A stretch of 64,000 bases of DNA from Mesorhizobium sp. M9A.F.Ca.ET.002.03.1.2 (GTDB lineage: Bacteria; Pseudomonadota; Alphaproteobacteria; Rhizobiales; Rhizobiaceae): the NCBI RefSeq assembly GCF_003952365.1, contig NZ_CP034443.1:4953001-5017000 (forward strand), read 5' to 3'. The position numbers and the translations under genes were made by a program. The notes under the pieces were generated by a model. It saw only the letters and a program-made list of their open reading frames with translations. It was not told the DNA's origin and did not search any database. How positions within the stretch are numbered: the stretch's first letter is position 1; each line of letters starts with the position of its first letter. Positions 37,916 through 46,209 of the stretch are shown here, piece after piece.

Positions 37916-39802
37916 CTAATCCTTGGCGTGCAAGTCCGTTCCCAGCGTATCCCTGACGAAGATGACGCCGATGATCAGCGACATCGCCGAGATCACGATC
38001 GGGTACCAGAGACCGTAGTAGATATCGCCCCTCGCCGCGCTCAAGGCGAAGACCGTCGCTGGGAGCAGGCCGCCGAACCAGCCATTGCCGATATGGTAGG
38101 GCAGCGACATGCCGGTATAACGGATGCGGGTCGGGAACATCTCGACGAGGATCGCCGCGATCGGCCCGTAGACCATGGTCACATAAAGGACCAGGATGAA
38201 CAGGATGCCGACGATCTTTGTCCAGTTCACCTGAGCCGGGTCGGCAAACATCGAGAACGGGCCGGATGCCGGAACGCTGTAGACAGTCACCTCCGTGGCG
38301 CCGGCGGCTTCGTCGGCCGTCAGCACCTTGTCCTTGACCGCCTGGTCGACCGGAACCGCCGTCTTCTCGCCGGCACGGATAGCCGCAGCGTCGAGCTTCA
38401 GTTCGGGATTGGCCGCGACGAAAGCGTCGAGCTTCTGGTCGGCCACCTTGGAAGCAGCGCGCTTCAGCGGATAGCCGCCATCCTTAAGTGCCATGCTGAC
38501 CGCCTTGGTAAAGGCAGCGTCCTTGGCCTTGGCCTGATCGCCGGCAGCGGTGGCGTCGTAGGATTCGACCGTCTCATTGCCGATCTTGACCGTTGCCGGG
38601 GTCCCGGGCACCGCGCTTGTGACGATGTCATAAGGCACGGAGCTCTTGGCCAGGAAAGACGTGGCGATGTCGCACGACGTGGTGAACTTCGCCGTGCCGA
38701 CCGGGTTGAACTGGAACTTGCAGTCGCCGGGCGCCACGGTAACCGTGGCGCGCGTGTTCTGCTGCGCTGCAGCCAGCGTCGGATTGGCGGCCCAGGTCAG
38801 TGCCTTGAACAGCGGGAAGTAGGTGACGATCGCCAGAGCGAGTCCCGCCATGATGATCGGTTTGCGGCCGATCTTGTCGGACAGCCAGCCGAACACGACG
38901 AAGAAGATAGAGCCGAGCGCCAGAGCGATGGCAATCAGGATGTTGACCGTCTGCAGGTCGACCTTGAGAACGTTCTGCAGGAAGAACAGCGCGTAGAACT
39001 GGCCCGAATACCAGACCACGGCCTGGCCGGCGGTGAGGCCGAGAAGGGCCAGAATGGCGATCTTGGCGTTCTTCCACTGTCCGAAAGCTTCCGAAAGCGG
39101 TGCTTTCGATCCCTTGCCCTCCTCCTTCATGCGCTGGAAGGTCGGCGATTCATTCAGCGACAGGCGAATCCAGACCGATACGCCGAGCAAAATGACCGAG
39201 ACGAGGAACGGAATACGCCAACCCCAGGCGGCAAAGGTTTCCTTGCTCATCGCTCCCTGGACGCCAAGGATGATGATCAGCGACAGGAACAGACCGAGCG
39301 TCGCCGTCGTCTGAATCCATGAGGTGTAGAAACCGCGGCGGTCATCGGGTGCGTGTTCAGCGACGTAGGTCGCCGCACCGCCATATTCGCCGCCGAGCGC
39401 CAGGCCCTGCAGCATGCGCAAGGCAATCAGGATGACCGGTGCTGCAAGGCCCCAGCTCGCGGAGCCAGGAAGCAGGCCAACCAGGAATGTCGAGCTACCC
39501 ATGATCAGGATGGTGACGAGAAAGGTGTATTTGCGACCGACGAGATCGCCGATGCGGCCAAACACCAGCGCGCCGAACGGGCGCACAAGGAAACCTGCCG
39601 CGAAAGCCAGCAGCGCGAAGATATTGCGCGTCGCTTCCGGATACTGGCTGAAGAAGGTGGCGCCGATGAAGGCTGCCAATGAGCCATAGAGGTAGAAATC
39701 GTACCATTCGAAAACGGTGCCGAGTGAGGAAGCGAAGATGACTTTCTTCTCTTCCCGAGTCATGCCGCGGCTTGCTTTGCCTGCGGTTATTGCCATTGTC
39801 AT
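37916..39802 (-). CDS. MFS transporter, metabolite:H+ symporter type, with large periplasmic insert
   Basis: 628 residues; typical members have about 430-550. Membrane segments 1-9 lie before residue 335 and 10-12 after residue 529. Family motifs: GTVFEWYDFYLYG, GALVFGRIGDLVGRK (motif A) and SDKIGRKP after segment 8. Residues 340-525 are a hydrophilic insert between segments 9 and 10, on the periplasmic side by the usual topology. It holds two cysteines (C361, C377) and repeated Ala/Asp/Lys-rich parts. The substrate is unknown; the family carries organic acids, proline and betaine. Confidence 0.9.
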   Translation of the reverse strand: MTMAITAGKASRGMTREEKKVIFASSLGTVFEWYDFYLYGSLAAFIGATFFSQYPEATRNIFALLAFAAGFLVRPFGALVFGRIGDLVGRKYTFLVTILIMGSSTFLVGLLPGSASWGLAAPVILIALRMLQGLALGGEYGGAATYVAEHAPDDRRGFYTSWIQTTATLGLFLSLIIILGVQGAMSKETFAAWGWRIPFLVSVILLGVSVWIRLSLNESPTFQRMKEEGKGSKAPLSEAFGQWKNAKIAILALLGLTAGQAVVWYSGQFYALFFLQNVLKVDLQTVNILIAIALALGSIFFVVFGWLSDKIGRKPIIMAGLALAIVTYFPLFKALTWAANPTLAAAQQNTRATVTVAPGDCKFQFNPVGTAKFTTSCDIATSFLAKSSVPYDIVTSAVPGTPATVKIGNETVESYDATAAGDQAKAKDAAFTKAVSMALKDGGYPLKRAASKVADQKLDAFVAANPELKLDAAAIRAGEKTAVPVDQAVKDKVLTADEAAGATEVTVYSVPASGPFSMFADPAQVNWTKIVGILFILVLYVTMVYGPIAAILVEMFPTRIRYTGMSLPYHIGNGWFGGLLPATVFALSAARGDIYYGLWYPIVISAMSLIIGVIFVRDTLGTDLHAKD

Positions 39803-39948
39803 GAATTCGTCCTCCCGTCATATCTCGCTGTCCTAGATGCTGCGCGGTGTCGTCCCTATGGACACGAACTCGGGCAGCTATCGCCGCAAGAAATGACAGA
39901 AAGCGCCGCCCAGTGGCAGGCCGCCTTTGGGATTATGACTTTGGTCCA

Positions 39949-40052
39949 ATGCATCGGCCCGAAGATCGGAATCAATCTTCGGAAAGCACGATGCATGGAT
40001 TCAAAGTAGTAAAGCGTACTTTATGAGTTCAACTGGACGCGCGTCGCTCTAA
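39949..40052. repeat. Composite interspersed palindromic repeat
   Basis: Outer arms ATGCATCG/CGATGCAT (39949-39996) enclose a second dyad CCGAAGAT/ATCTTCGG, the pattern of rhizobial RIME/mosaic elements. A further AAAGTA/TACTTT dyad follows, and the sequence ends with a piece (GGACGCGCG...CGCTCTAA) resembling the 4222-4267 repeat. Confidence 0.6.
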
Positions 40053-40089
40053 TGCGCAATGCAGAAATGAATGAGGGCGGCGATTGCGG

Positions 40090-40881
40090 TCAGGCTTTGA
40101 GCGCCTCGAGAAGACCGACGGCGGCCATCATGTCGCGCTTGCGGGCCGAGCGGCGTGCGACAGCCTCCGCGTCATGGCCCCAGTGCTCGGCTTGCCAGTC
40201 CTCGTCGACATGGCCGGCAGTCCAGGCTGCGTCGCCGTCAAGCTCACCGAAATCGACGGCTAGTGCCAGCAGAGCCGATCCCGTCAGCGACGTCATGACA
40301 TGAATGGCCGCCAGCCGCAGCGGGTCGGCACGCTGAGCAAGATGAACGCCGAGCACCGCGATGCTCTCGCGCGGCTGCTCGACATGGATCACCCCTTCGG
40401 CGAGATGAAACCGGGCGCCGAGCTCGCTTCGTGCCCAGTCGATGATGGGATCCCAATGTTCGTTCTGCCGGTCGACCAGCCCTTGTGGGGTGTCGGCGCG
40501 ATAGCAGAGCAGATCGGACGAGGCGAAACGCAGGATGTCCTCCAGCACCGCTTGCGGGTCGCTGGCGACACCGTCGATGGCGGTGTTGACCAGACGCATG
40601 ACCGGCATCGTTACCGGGTCGATGGTCTCACCTTGCGCGGCGAACTCGTCGGCGACCAGAGCGGCGGCTTTTTCGGTCGGCAGGACCAGCAGCGCCTTAC
40701 CCGGCGTGCGGACCGGCTTGCCATCGAGATGAACGGCAAAACCATCGTCGGTGGGTGCGACCGAGACGGCCTTGTAGAAGCGTTTCGGCAGGTGCGTCTT
40801 CATCTGGATCTGGGCACGGCGTACCGGATCCGGATCGGAAAGCTGCTTTCCCGCTTCGAGATCGTTGAGGATATCGCGCAT
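40090..40881 (-). CDS. ATP12-family F1-ATPase assembly chaperone
   Basis: 263 residues. The family is known from mitochondria, where ATP12 protects the F1 alpha subunit before assembly; alphaproteobacterial homologues are common. Diagnostic pieces: PKRFYKAVSVAPTDDGFAVH, LDGKPVRTPGKALL, LPTEKAAALVADEFAAQGE, the central RFASSDLLCYRADTP, and HWGHDAEA. It begins at the ATG at 40881 after the exporter gene; no atp genes are in the window. Confidence 0.92.
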   Translation of the reverse strand: MRDILNDLEAGKQLSDPDPVRRAQIQMKTHLPKRFYKAVSVAPTDDGFAVHLDGKPVRTPGKALLVLPTEKAAALVADEFAAQGETIDPVTMPVMRLVNTAIDGVASDPQAVLEDILRFASSDLLCYRADTPQGLVDRQNEHWDPIIDWARSELGARFHLAEGVIHVEQPRESIAVLGVHLAQRADPLRLAAIHVMTSLTGSALLALAVDFGELDGDAAWTAGHVDEDWQAEHWGHDAEAVARRSARKRDMMAAVGLLEALKA

Positions 40882-40892
40882 GCCGGAGCCTT

Positions 40893-41810
40893 TCATCCGG
40901 GGATCTGTTTTCGGGCCGGCCGGTTCACGATGATCAAGCCGGCTGCGATGAGGCCGAGTGCCAGGAAAATACGGATGGTCAGCGCCTCGCCCAGGAACAT
41001 AGCGCCGCACAGCACGCCGAACACCGGCGACAGGAAGGTGAAGCTCGACAGGCCCGATGCCGGATAGCGCCGCAGCAGCCAGAACCACAGTACGTAGGTG
41101 AAGGCGACGATATAGACAGCCTGGAAAAGCAGAGCCAGGGTCGGCAAAGCGGCGAAGTTGCGAACGGGCGGCCCGGCGAAAGGCAGCACCAAGGCGCCGA
41201 CCACGGCAGCGCCGGCCAGTTGGTAGAGCAGCAATTTCTCGGCGCTCGTTTCCGCCAGTTTCGTCCGCTTGATGACGATGTAGGTCAAGGCCCAGAGAAT
41301 GCCGGCGCCGAGGCTGAGCAGATCTCCGGTCAGTGTCGCGCCATTGTCGGCGCTCAGCTTGTCAGAGAACACCGCGACCAGTCCGGCGAAAGCGAGCAGA
41401 AGGCCGACGAGCCGGCGTGCGGTGATGCGTTCGCCCAGCAGGAAATGCCCGCCGACCAGAACCCAGAACGGCATGGTGTTGACCAGCAAGGTGTTGCGCG
41501 CGACGGTCGTCTGCTCGAGCCCGACATAAAGAAACAGGAATTCGAAGCCAAACAGCGCACCTGCAAGAATGCCGGCGCCAAGCGTTCCGTCGGGGGTGAG
41601 CAGCGCAATGCCGCGCCAGCGGCACCAGACGACAACGCACAGCCCGCCAATGACCGACCGCGCGATCGACAGGAAAACAGGGTCATAGCCGGCATAGGAT
41701 ACCTTGGCGGCGACGTAGTTCAGCCCCCAGGAAAAGGTCAGTCCGACCATGATGGCGGCGGCCGCAGCGTCAATGGAACTGCGGTGGTCCATTGCAGTTG
41801 CTGTGGTCAT
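40893..41810 (-). CDS. EamA/DMT superfamily transporter
   Basis: 305 residues with ten predicted membrane segments in two EamA repeats; the first begins IMVGLTFSWGLNYVAAK and the second at LLSLGAGILWALTYIVIKR. The typical role is export of amino acids, nucleotides or other metabolites; the substrate is unknown. Its ATG shares one base with the stop of the small upstream membrane gene. Confidence 0.93.
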   Translation of the reverse strand: MTTATAMDHRSSIDAAAAAIMVGLTFSWGLNYVAAKVSYAGYDPVFLSIARSVIGGLCVVVWCRWRGIALLTPDGTLGAGILAGALFGFEFLFLYVGLEQTTVARNTLLVNTMPFWVLVGGHFLLGERITARRLVGLLLAFAGLVAVFSDKLSADNGATLTGDLLSLGAGILWALTYIVIKRTKLAETSAEKLLLYQLAGAAVVGALVLPFAGPPVRNFAALPTLALLFQAVYIVAFTYVLWFWLLRRYPASGLSSFTFLSPVFGVLCGAMFLGEALTIRIFLALGLIAAGLIIVNRPARKQIPG

Positions 41811-42013
41811 TACTTCGCCTGACTCTCTAGCTTCGCGAGCAGCGCTTTCAGCACTTCGGTATTTTGCCTCACCGCTTCGGTGTTCTCACGGCCGACTTCG
41901 GCCATCGACCCCTGCCGGGCAGCGACGCGGCGCATGTAAACAAACCAGACAAGGACGATCAGGATGAACGGCAACCAGCCCACCAACTGAGGAACGAGCG
42001 ACGGGTCATCCAT
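41810..42013 (-). CDS. Small bitopic membrane protein with coiled-coil tail
   Basis: 67 residues from the ATG at 42013, preceded by a strong AGAGGAG site. A membrane segment at about residues 11-27 (VGWLPFILIVLVWFVYM) is followed by a cytoplasmic basic patch and a heptad-like stretch (ENTEAVRQNTEVLKALLAKL) suggesting a coiled coil. It is translationally coupled to the DMT gene downstream and lies 19 bases after rluC. The function is unknown. Confidence 0.75.
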   Translation of the reverse strand: MDDPSLVPQLVGWLPFILIVLVWFVYMRRVAARQGSMAEVGRENTEAVRQNTEVLKALLAKLESQAK

Positions 42014-42032
42014 AGTTTTCTCCTCTTTCCAT

Positions 42033-43013
42033 TTAGTCCTCCGCGCTCTGCTCGTCGAAGCCAAGCAGATTCCAGCTCTGGCGCATATGCGGCGGCATCG
42101 GCGCGGTGACGTCGATAAAACCCTTGTCGGGATGCGGGATGACGATACGGCGCGCGTGCAAATGCAAGCGGTTCTGCATGCCGCCGGGAAAATCCCAATT
42201 GGTGTCGGCCTCGAAATATTTGGGATCGCCGATGATCGGGCAGCCGATGTGAGCGGCATGGACGCGAAGCTGGTGGGTGCGACCGGTGTAGGGCTCCATC
42301 TCCAGCCAGGACAGGGCTTGCGCCGCCTGCTCGACGACCCGGTAGTAGGACACCGCGTGGTCGGCGCCCTTTTCGCCATGTTTGGCGACGCGCACGCGGT
42401 CGCCGTCGGGCGTCGGCTCCTTGATCAGCCAGGTCGAGATCTTGTCCTCGCGCTTGGGCGGCACGCCCTTGACCAGCGCCCAGTAGGTCTTCTTGGTTTC
42501 GCGCGCCCGGAATGCTTCGGAAAGCTTCATCGCGGCGAGCCTTGTGCGGGCGACGACCAACACGCCCGACGTGTCGCGGTCGAGCCGGTGCACCAGCCGC
42601 GGTTTCTCGCCTTTCTGGCTGCGCCAGGCTTCCAGCATGTCGTCGACGTTGCGGGTGACACCCGAGCCACCCTGGACGGCAAGGCCGGCCGGCTTGTTGA
42701 AGACAAACACTTTCGGATCTTCATAAATCAGCATCTTGGCCAGGACGTCGGCGTCGCCCTGGTTGCGGATCGAGTGACCGGTAAGCGGGCTCTCGCCCTT
42801 TTTGTCCACTTCGAGCGGCGGAATGCGGACCATCTGACCCGGCTCGACGCGGGTATCGGCCTTCGCCCTGCCACCATCGACACGGATCTGGCCGGAGCGC
42901 AGCAGCTTCTGCAGATGGCCGAAGCCAAGACCCGGAAAATGGGTCTTGAACCAGCGGTCGAGCCGCATGCCCGCCTCGCCGGCCTCCACCGTGATCTGTT
43001 CAACGCCTGCCAT
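42033..43013 (-). CDS. rluC: 23S rRNA pseudouridine synthase, RluC/RluD family
   Basis: 326 residues. An N-terminal S4 RNA-binding domain (about 10-75; RLDRWFKTHF, LRSGQIRVDG) precedes the catalytic domain with the invariant HRLDRDTSGVLV (catalytic Asp) and YTGRTHQLRVHAAHIGCPI. RluC modifies 23S rRNA positions 955, 2504 and 2580 in E. coli; RluD has related targets, so the exact sites are inferred from family. In rhizobia it is commonly next to crcB, of which only a remnant is seen here. Confidence 0.92.
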   Translation of the reverse strand: MAGVEQITVEAGEAGMRLDRWFKTHFPGLGFGHLQKLLRSGQIRVDGGRAKADTRVEPGQMVRIPPLEVDKKGESPLTGHSIRNQGDADVLAKMLIYEDPKVFVFNKPAGLAVQGGSGVTRNVDDMLEAWRSQKGEKPRLVHRLDRDTSGVLVVARTRLAAMKLSEAFRARETKKTYWALVKGVPPKREDKISTWLIKEPTPDGDRVRVAKHGEKGADHAVSYYRVVEQAAQALSWLEMEPYTGRTHQLRVHAAHIGCPIIGDPKYFEADTNWDFPGGMQNRLHLHARRIVIPHPDKGFIDVTAPMPPHMRQSWNLLGFDEQSAED

Positions 43014-43032
43014 TGTCTCGTTTTACCCGTTT

Positions 43033-43137
43033 CCAGCGCATGACCTGAAACGAAATCGCCCTCGGAAAGGGTCATGCGCAAAATCAAAGTGCTACAGCCT
43101 CCTTTGCGCGTCCTAAGCGATGCGCGGCGCTGTTAGC
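43033..43137. repeat. Composite interspersed palindromic repeat, inverted copy
   Basis: CAGCGCATGACC pairs with GGGTCATGCGC (43034-43045 and 43069-43079). A second part (43089-43137) is the reverse complement of the 4222-4267 type: GTGCTACAGCC, GCGCGTCC and GGCGCTGTTAG. Confidence 0.6.
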
Positions 43138-43149
43138 GGGGCAATAGCA

Positions 43150-43322
43150 TTAAGGCAGGCTTGTTGCGAGCCAAAGACCCAGAAACAAGGCGATGATCGC
43201 GCCAATGAGGCTGGCCATGGCGTATCCGAACGCCGGCAGCGTCGCGCCACGCTCCCATAGCGTCGCGAAATCGAGCAAAAGGCCGAGAAAATCGCGAAGA
43301 GACCTTCCCCGACGAAACTTCG
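43150..43322 (-). pseudogene. crcB: Remnant of fluoride channel gene crcB (C-terminal half, frameshifted)
   Basis: The last 41 codons of an open frame read LDFATLWERGATLPAFGYAM followed by a small-residue-rich membrane helix ending LGLWLATSLP, like the C-terminus of CrcB/Fluc fluoride channels. Just upstream, in another frame, is FVGEGLFAIFSAF, resembling the conserved GGxTTFSTF strand of CrcB. Joining FSAF to LDFA needs one extra base near 43276-43280. The N-terminal half of the channel is missing, replaced by intergenic sequence. The position beside rluC agrees with the usual crcB-rluC order. Confidence 0.6.
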
Positions 43323-43352
43323 TCAAGCGTGCTGACATCCTAGAAATGATCG

Positions 43353-43377
43353 GGGCGCGGCCATTGCAGCCGCGCCC
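43353..43377. terminator. Strong GC hairpin downstream of aldehyde dehydrogenase
   Basis: A 9-bp perfect stem (GGGCGCGGC) with a 7-base loop, about 60 bases past the dehydrogenase stop. It lacks a good U-tract on the minus strand, so it may be only a weak terminator. Confidence 0.45.
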
Positions 43378-43435
43378 TTTCAAGGATCGCGCATGATCTG
43401 TCTGAAAGAGCCACGCACTCCAGCGTGGGAATCGA

Positions 43436-44953
43436 TCAGAAGAAGCCGAGCTTCTTCGGGCTGTAGCTGACCAGCATGTTCTTGGTCTGCTGATAGTGAT
43501 CGAGCATCATCTTGTGGGTCTCGCGGCCGATGCCGGACTGCTTGTACCCGCCGAACGCCGCATGCGCCGGATAGGCATGGTAGCAGTTGGTCCACACGCG
43601 ACCTGCCTCGATGGCGCGGCCGAAGCGGTAGCAGCGGTTCGCATCACGGCTCCAGATGCCAGCCCCCAGCCCATAGAGCGTGTCGTTGGCGATCGACAGC
43701 GCCTCATCATCATCCTTGAAGGTGGTGACCGAAACCACCGGCCCGAAGATCTCTTCCTGGAAGATGCGCATCTTGTTGTGGCCCTTGAACACCGTCGGCT
43801 GGACATAGTAGCCGCCGGCCAGATCGCCGGGTAGATGGTTCTGCGAACCGCCGGTCAGGACTTCGGCACCTTCCTGTCGGCCGATGTCGAAATAGGACAG
43901 GATCTTCGCCAGCTGTTCAGACGACGCCTGCGCTCCGATCATGGTCGCGGGATCGAGTGGGTCGCCCTGAACAATCGCCTCGACGCGCTTCAGCGCGCGC
44001 TCCATGAACTGGTCGTAGATCTTCTCATGCACCAGCGCACGGCTCGGGCAGGTGCAGACCTCGCCTTGGTTGAGCGCGAACATGACAAAGCCTTCTATCG
44101 CCTTGTCGAAGAAGTCGTCGTCCTCGGCTGTCACGTCCTTGAAAAAGATGTTGGGCGATTTGCCGCCGAGTTCCAGAGTGACCGGGATCAGGTTCTGGCT
44201 GGCATACTGCATGATCAGCCGGCCGGTCGAGGTCTCGCCGGTAAAGGCGATCTTGGCGATGCGGTTCGACGACGCGAGCGGCTTGCCGGCCTCGAGGCCA
44301 AAGCCGTTGACGATGTTGAGCACGCCTTCCGGCAGAAGGTCGCCGATCAGGTCGACCCACAACATAATCGCGGCAGGCGTTTGTTCGGCAGGTTTCAACA
44401 CCACGCAGTTGCCGGCGGCGAGTGCCGGCGCCAGTTTCCAGCAGGCCATCAGCAGCGGGAAGTTCCAGGGTATGATCTGGCCGACCACGCCGAGCGGCTC
44501 GTGGAAATGATAGGCGACGGTATCGTCGTCGATCTGCGAGAGGCTGCCTTCCTGGCCGCGCAATGCACCGGCGAAATAGCGGAAATGGTCGATGGCGAGC
44601 GGCAGGTCGGCCGCCGTCGTTTCACGAATCGGCTTGCCATTGTCCCAGGTTTCGGCCAGCGCGAGGAGGTCGAGGTTTTCCTCCATGCGGTCGGCGATGC
44701 GGTTGAGGATCAGCGCACGGGCGGCGACATCCGTCTTACCCCAGGCATCTTTTGCCGTGTGTGCGGCGTCGAGCGCGGCCTCGATGTCGGCGGCGTCGGA
44801 GCGAGCAATCTCGCACAGCGGACGACCGTTCACCGGCGAGATGTTGTCGAAATATCTTCCGGATTTCGGGGCGACCCAGTTGCCGCCGATGTAGTTGTCG
44901 TAACGCTTGGCGAAGGGAACCTTGGCCGTGCGGGAAAATTCCACCTTGTTCAT
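43436..44953 (-). CDS. Aldehyde dehydrogenase, acetaldehyde/ExaC-AcoD type
   Basis: 505 residues from the ATG at 44953. NAD-dependent oxidation of aldehydes. It has [20 protein letters not shown], the cofactor loop FTGETSTGR, the general base in ELGGKSPN, and the nucleophile region [11 protein letters not shown] (adjacent Cys-Thr-Cys, as in acetaldehyde dehydrogenases of the acoD group). The closing [21 protein letters not shown] is typical. A perfect dyad at 45059-45078 and an AcoR-like regulator gene directly upstream suggest aldehyde- or alcohol-responsive control. Confidence 0.95.
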   Translation of the reverse strand: MNKVEFSRTAKVPFAKRYDNYIGGNWVAPKSGRYFDNISPVNGRPLCEIARSDAADIEAALDAAHTAKDAWGKTDVAARALILNRIADRMEENLDLLALAETWDNGKPIRETTAADLPLAIDHFRYFAGALRGQEGSLSQIDDDTVAYHFHEPLGVVGQIIPWNFPLLMACWKLAPALAAGNCVVLKPAEQTPAAIMLWVDLIGDLLPEGVLNIVNGFGLEAGKPLASSNRIAKIAFTGETSTGRLIMQYASQNLIPVTLELGGKSPNIFFKDVTAEDDDFFDKAIEGFVMFALNQGEVCTCPSRALVHEKIYDQFMERALKRVEAIVQGDPLDPATMIGAQASSEQLAKILSYFDIGRQEGAEVLTGGSQNHLPGDLAGGYYVQPTVFKGHNKMRIFQEEIFGPVVSVTTFKDDDEALSIANDTLYGLGAGIWSRDANRCYRFGRAIEAGRVWTNCYHAYPAHAAFGGYKQSGIGRETHKMMLDHYQQTKNMLVSYSPKKLGFF

Positions 44954-45058
44954 TGTCTTCCTCCCAGGAAACGGCGCCACGGAATGTGTCGCATCACGAG
45001 GAAGAGTTGCCGATGACCCGGGGTTTGTCAGCCCTGGCCAACCAGTTGCGGGCGCTGA

Positions 45059-45078
45059 CTGTCGCAGTTTTGCGACAG
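45059..45078. promoter_or_regulatory. Probable operator of the aldehyde dehydrogenase gene
   Basis: A perfect 20-bp dyad, CTGTCGCA-GTTT-TGCGACAG, 106 bases before the dehydrogenase start and just past the regulator stop. A lone half-site, TGTCGCA, recurs at 44987-44993. No sigma-54 GG-N10-GC pattern is seen between the dyad and the gene. Confidence 0.75.
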
Positions 45079-45094
45079 GTTCGCGCCTGAAAAC

Positions 45095-46057
45095 TCAGTG
45101 CGGTCGCCGAATGCCGAACCGGGCAAGCTTGCGATGGAGCGTGGCGCGCGAAATGCCGAGATTGTGTGCGGCCACCGAGACGTTGCCACCGGCGCGCGTG
45201 ATCGCCCGCTGGACCACGCCGCGCTCTGCTTCGCCCAGTTCTTCAGCGGCGTTGGAGTCGCAGAGGGTGTCGGCGGCCGGCAGCCCTTTCGTCAGGATCT
45301 GTTGAGTGATGCCGAGAGCCAGTCGCGCCGAACGCGTCGCACCGACCACGAGATCATCGGCATCGACAGCTATCAGCGCGCTGGCACTCCACTCGCTCAC
45401 CGGCGCCAGCAGAACGCGGGCATTCGAAAAGGCCCGACGAAAATTATCCGCCTCGATGCGCCGGGCAGCATCGCCCACCGCCACCGAGATCAGGTTGACG
45501 AAGTCTTCGGTCAGATCCGACCTGCATGACGACACATCGAGCGCAGCCGCCAGTTTGCCTTCGTGATCGTAGACCGGCGCGGTCGTGCAACTGAGAAGCG
45601 TGTTGCGCGAGAAGAAGTGCTGGTCGCGGTGAATGGTGAGGGGGCGCTGATCGGCAAGGCAAGTACCGATCCCGTTGGTGCCTTCGCTGTCCTCACTCCA
45701 CACCGTGCCTGTCCACAGGCCCCATTCGTCGAACGTGTCGTCATCCGCGGAAGCCCCTCGGCGTTCGACCGGAATACCGTCGCGATCGGCAAGCATCACG
45801 CAGCATCCGATGCCGCCAACCGCCAGATAGAGGCGATCGAGGCTGGCATCCGCTGCACGAAGCAGTGGCTCCATTCGTTGCCGCGCCTGCCTGAGTTCAC
45901 CCTCAGTCAGGCGTCTCGGCGCTTTTCGCTCGGCGGGATCGAGCCCATGCAATGTAAGCGAGCGCCTCCAGGAAGCGACCAGCGCCGAGCGGGCGGCATC
46001 GCTGGTGGCAATGGCCGCCTGTACAACATCCGCATGATGGGCGGGCTGTCCGCTCAC
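45095..46057 (-). CDS. AcoR-like regulator: GAF sensor plus Fis-type helix-turn-helix, no AAA+ domain
   Basis: 320 residues. The N-terminal AcoR-type region includes ASWRRSLTLHGLDPAERKAP, and the GAF-type sensor includes DEWGLWTGTVWSEDSEGTNG, IGTCLADQRPLTIHRDQHFF and LLSCTTAPVYDHEGKL. The C-terminal Fis-type HTH is VSVAAHNLGISRATLHRKL. Classical AcoR/MopR regulators are about 600 residues with a central AAA+ domain (GAFTGA loop) that contacts sigma-54; that domain is absent here, as no Walker motif or GAFTGA is present. It probably acts on a sigma-70-type promoter, binding the nearby dyad. Confidence 0.88.
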   Translation of the reverse strand: MSGQPAHHADVVQAAIATSDAARSALVASWRRSLTLHGLDPAERKAPRRLTEGELRQARQRMEPLLRAADASLDRLYLAVGGIGCCVMLADRDGIPVERRGASADDDTFDEWGLWTGTVWSEDSEGTNGIGTCLADQRPLTIHRDQHFFSRNTLLSCTTAPVYDHEGKLAAALDVSSCRSDLTEDFVNLISVAVGDAARRIEADNFRRAFSNARVLLAPVSEWSASALIAVDADDLVVGATRSARLALGITQQILTKGLPAADTLCDSNAAEELGEAERGVVQRAITRAGGNVSVAAHNLGISRATLHRKLARFGIRRPH

Positions 46058-46209
46058 TCATCCTCCCGAAGCACGACGCTGCTGCTTCAACCTCCCGGCA
46101 GCATTGCTCGCATTGCGTTTTACGGGATTGCTGGCCGATGCTGCTATAGGACGATGGTTGAAGAGTGCCCCGAGGATCTTTCGTATCGAAACTCAAGAGC
46201 TCGGCAAGC

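Noticed and set aside
44954..45058. A sigma-54 promoter for the aldehyde dehydrogenase
   Set aside because: No GC-N10-CC (GG-N10-GC) pattern was found on the relevant strand, as expected because the regulator lacks the AAA+ domain.
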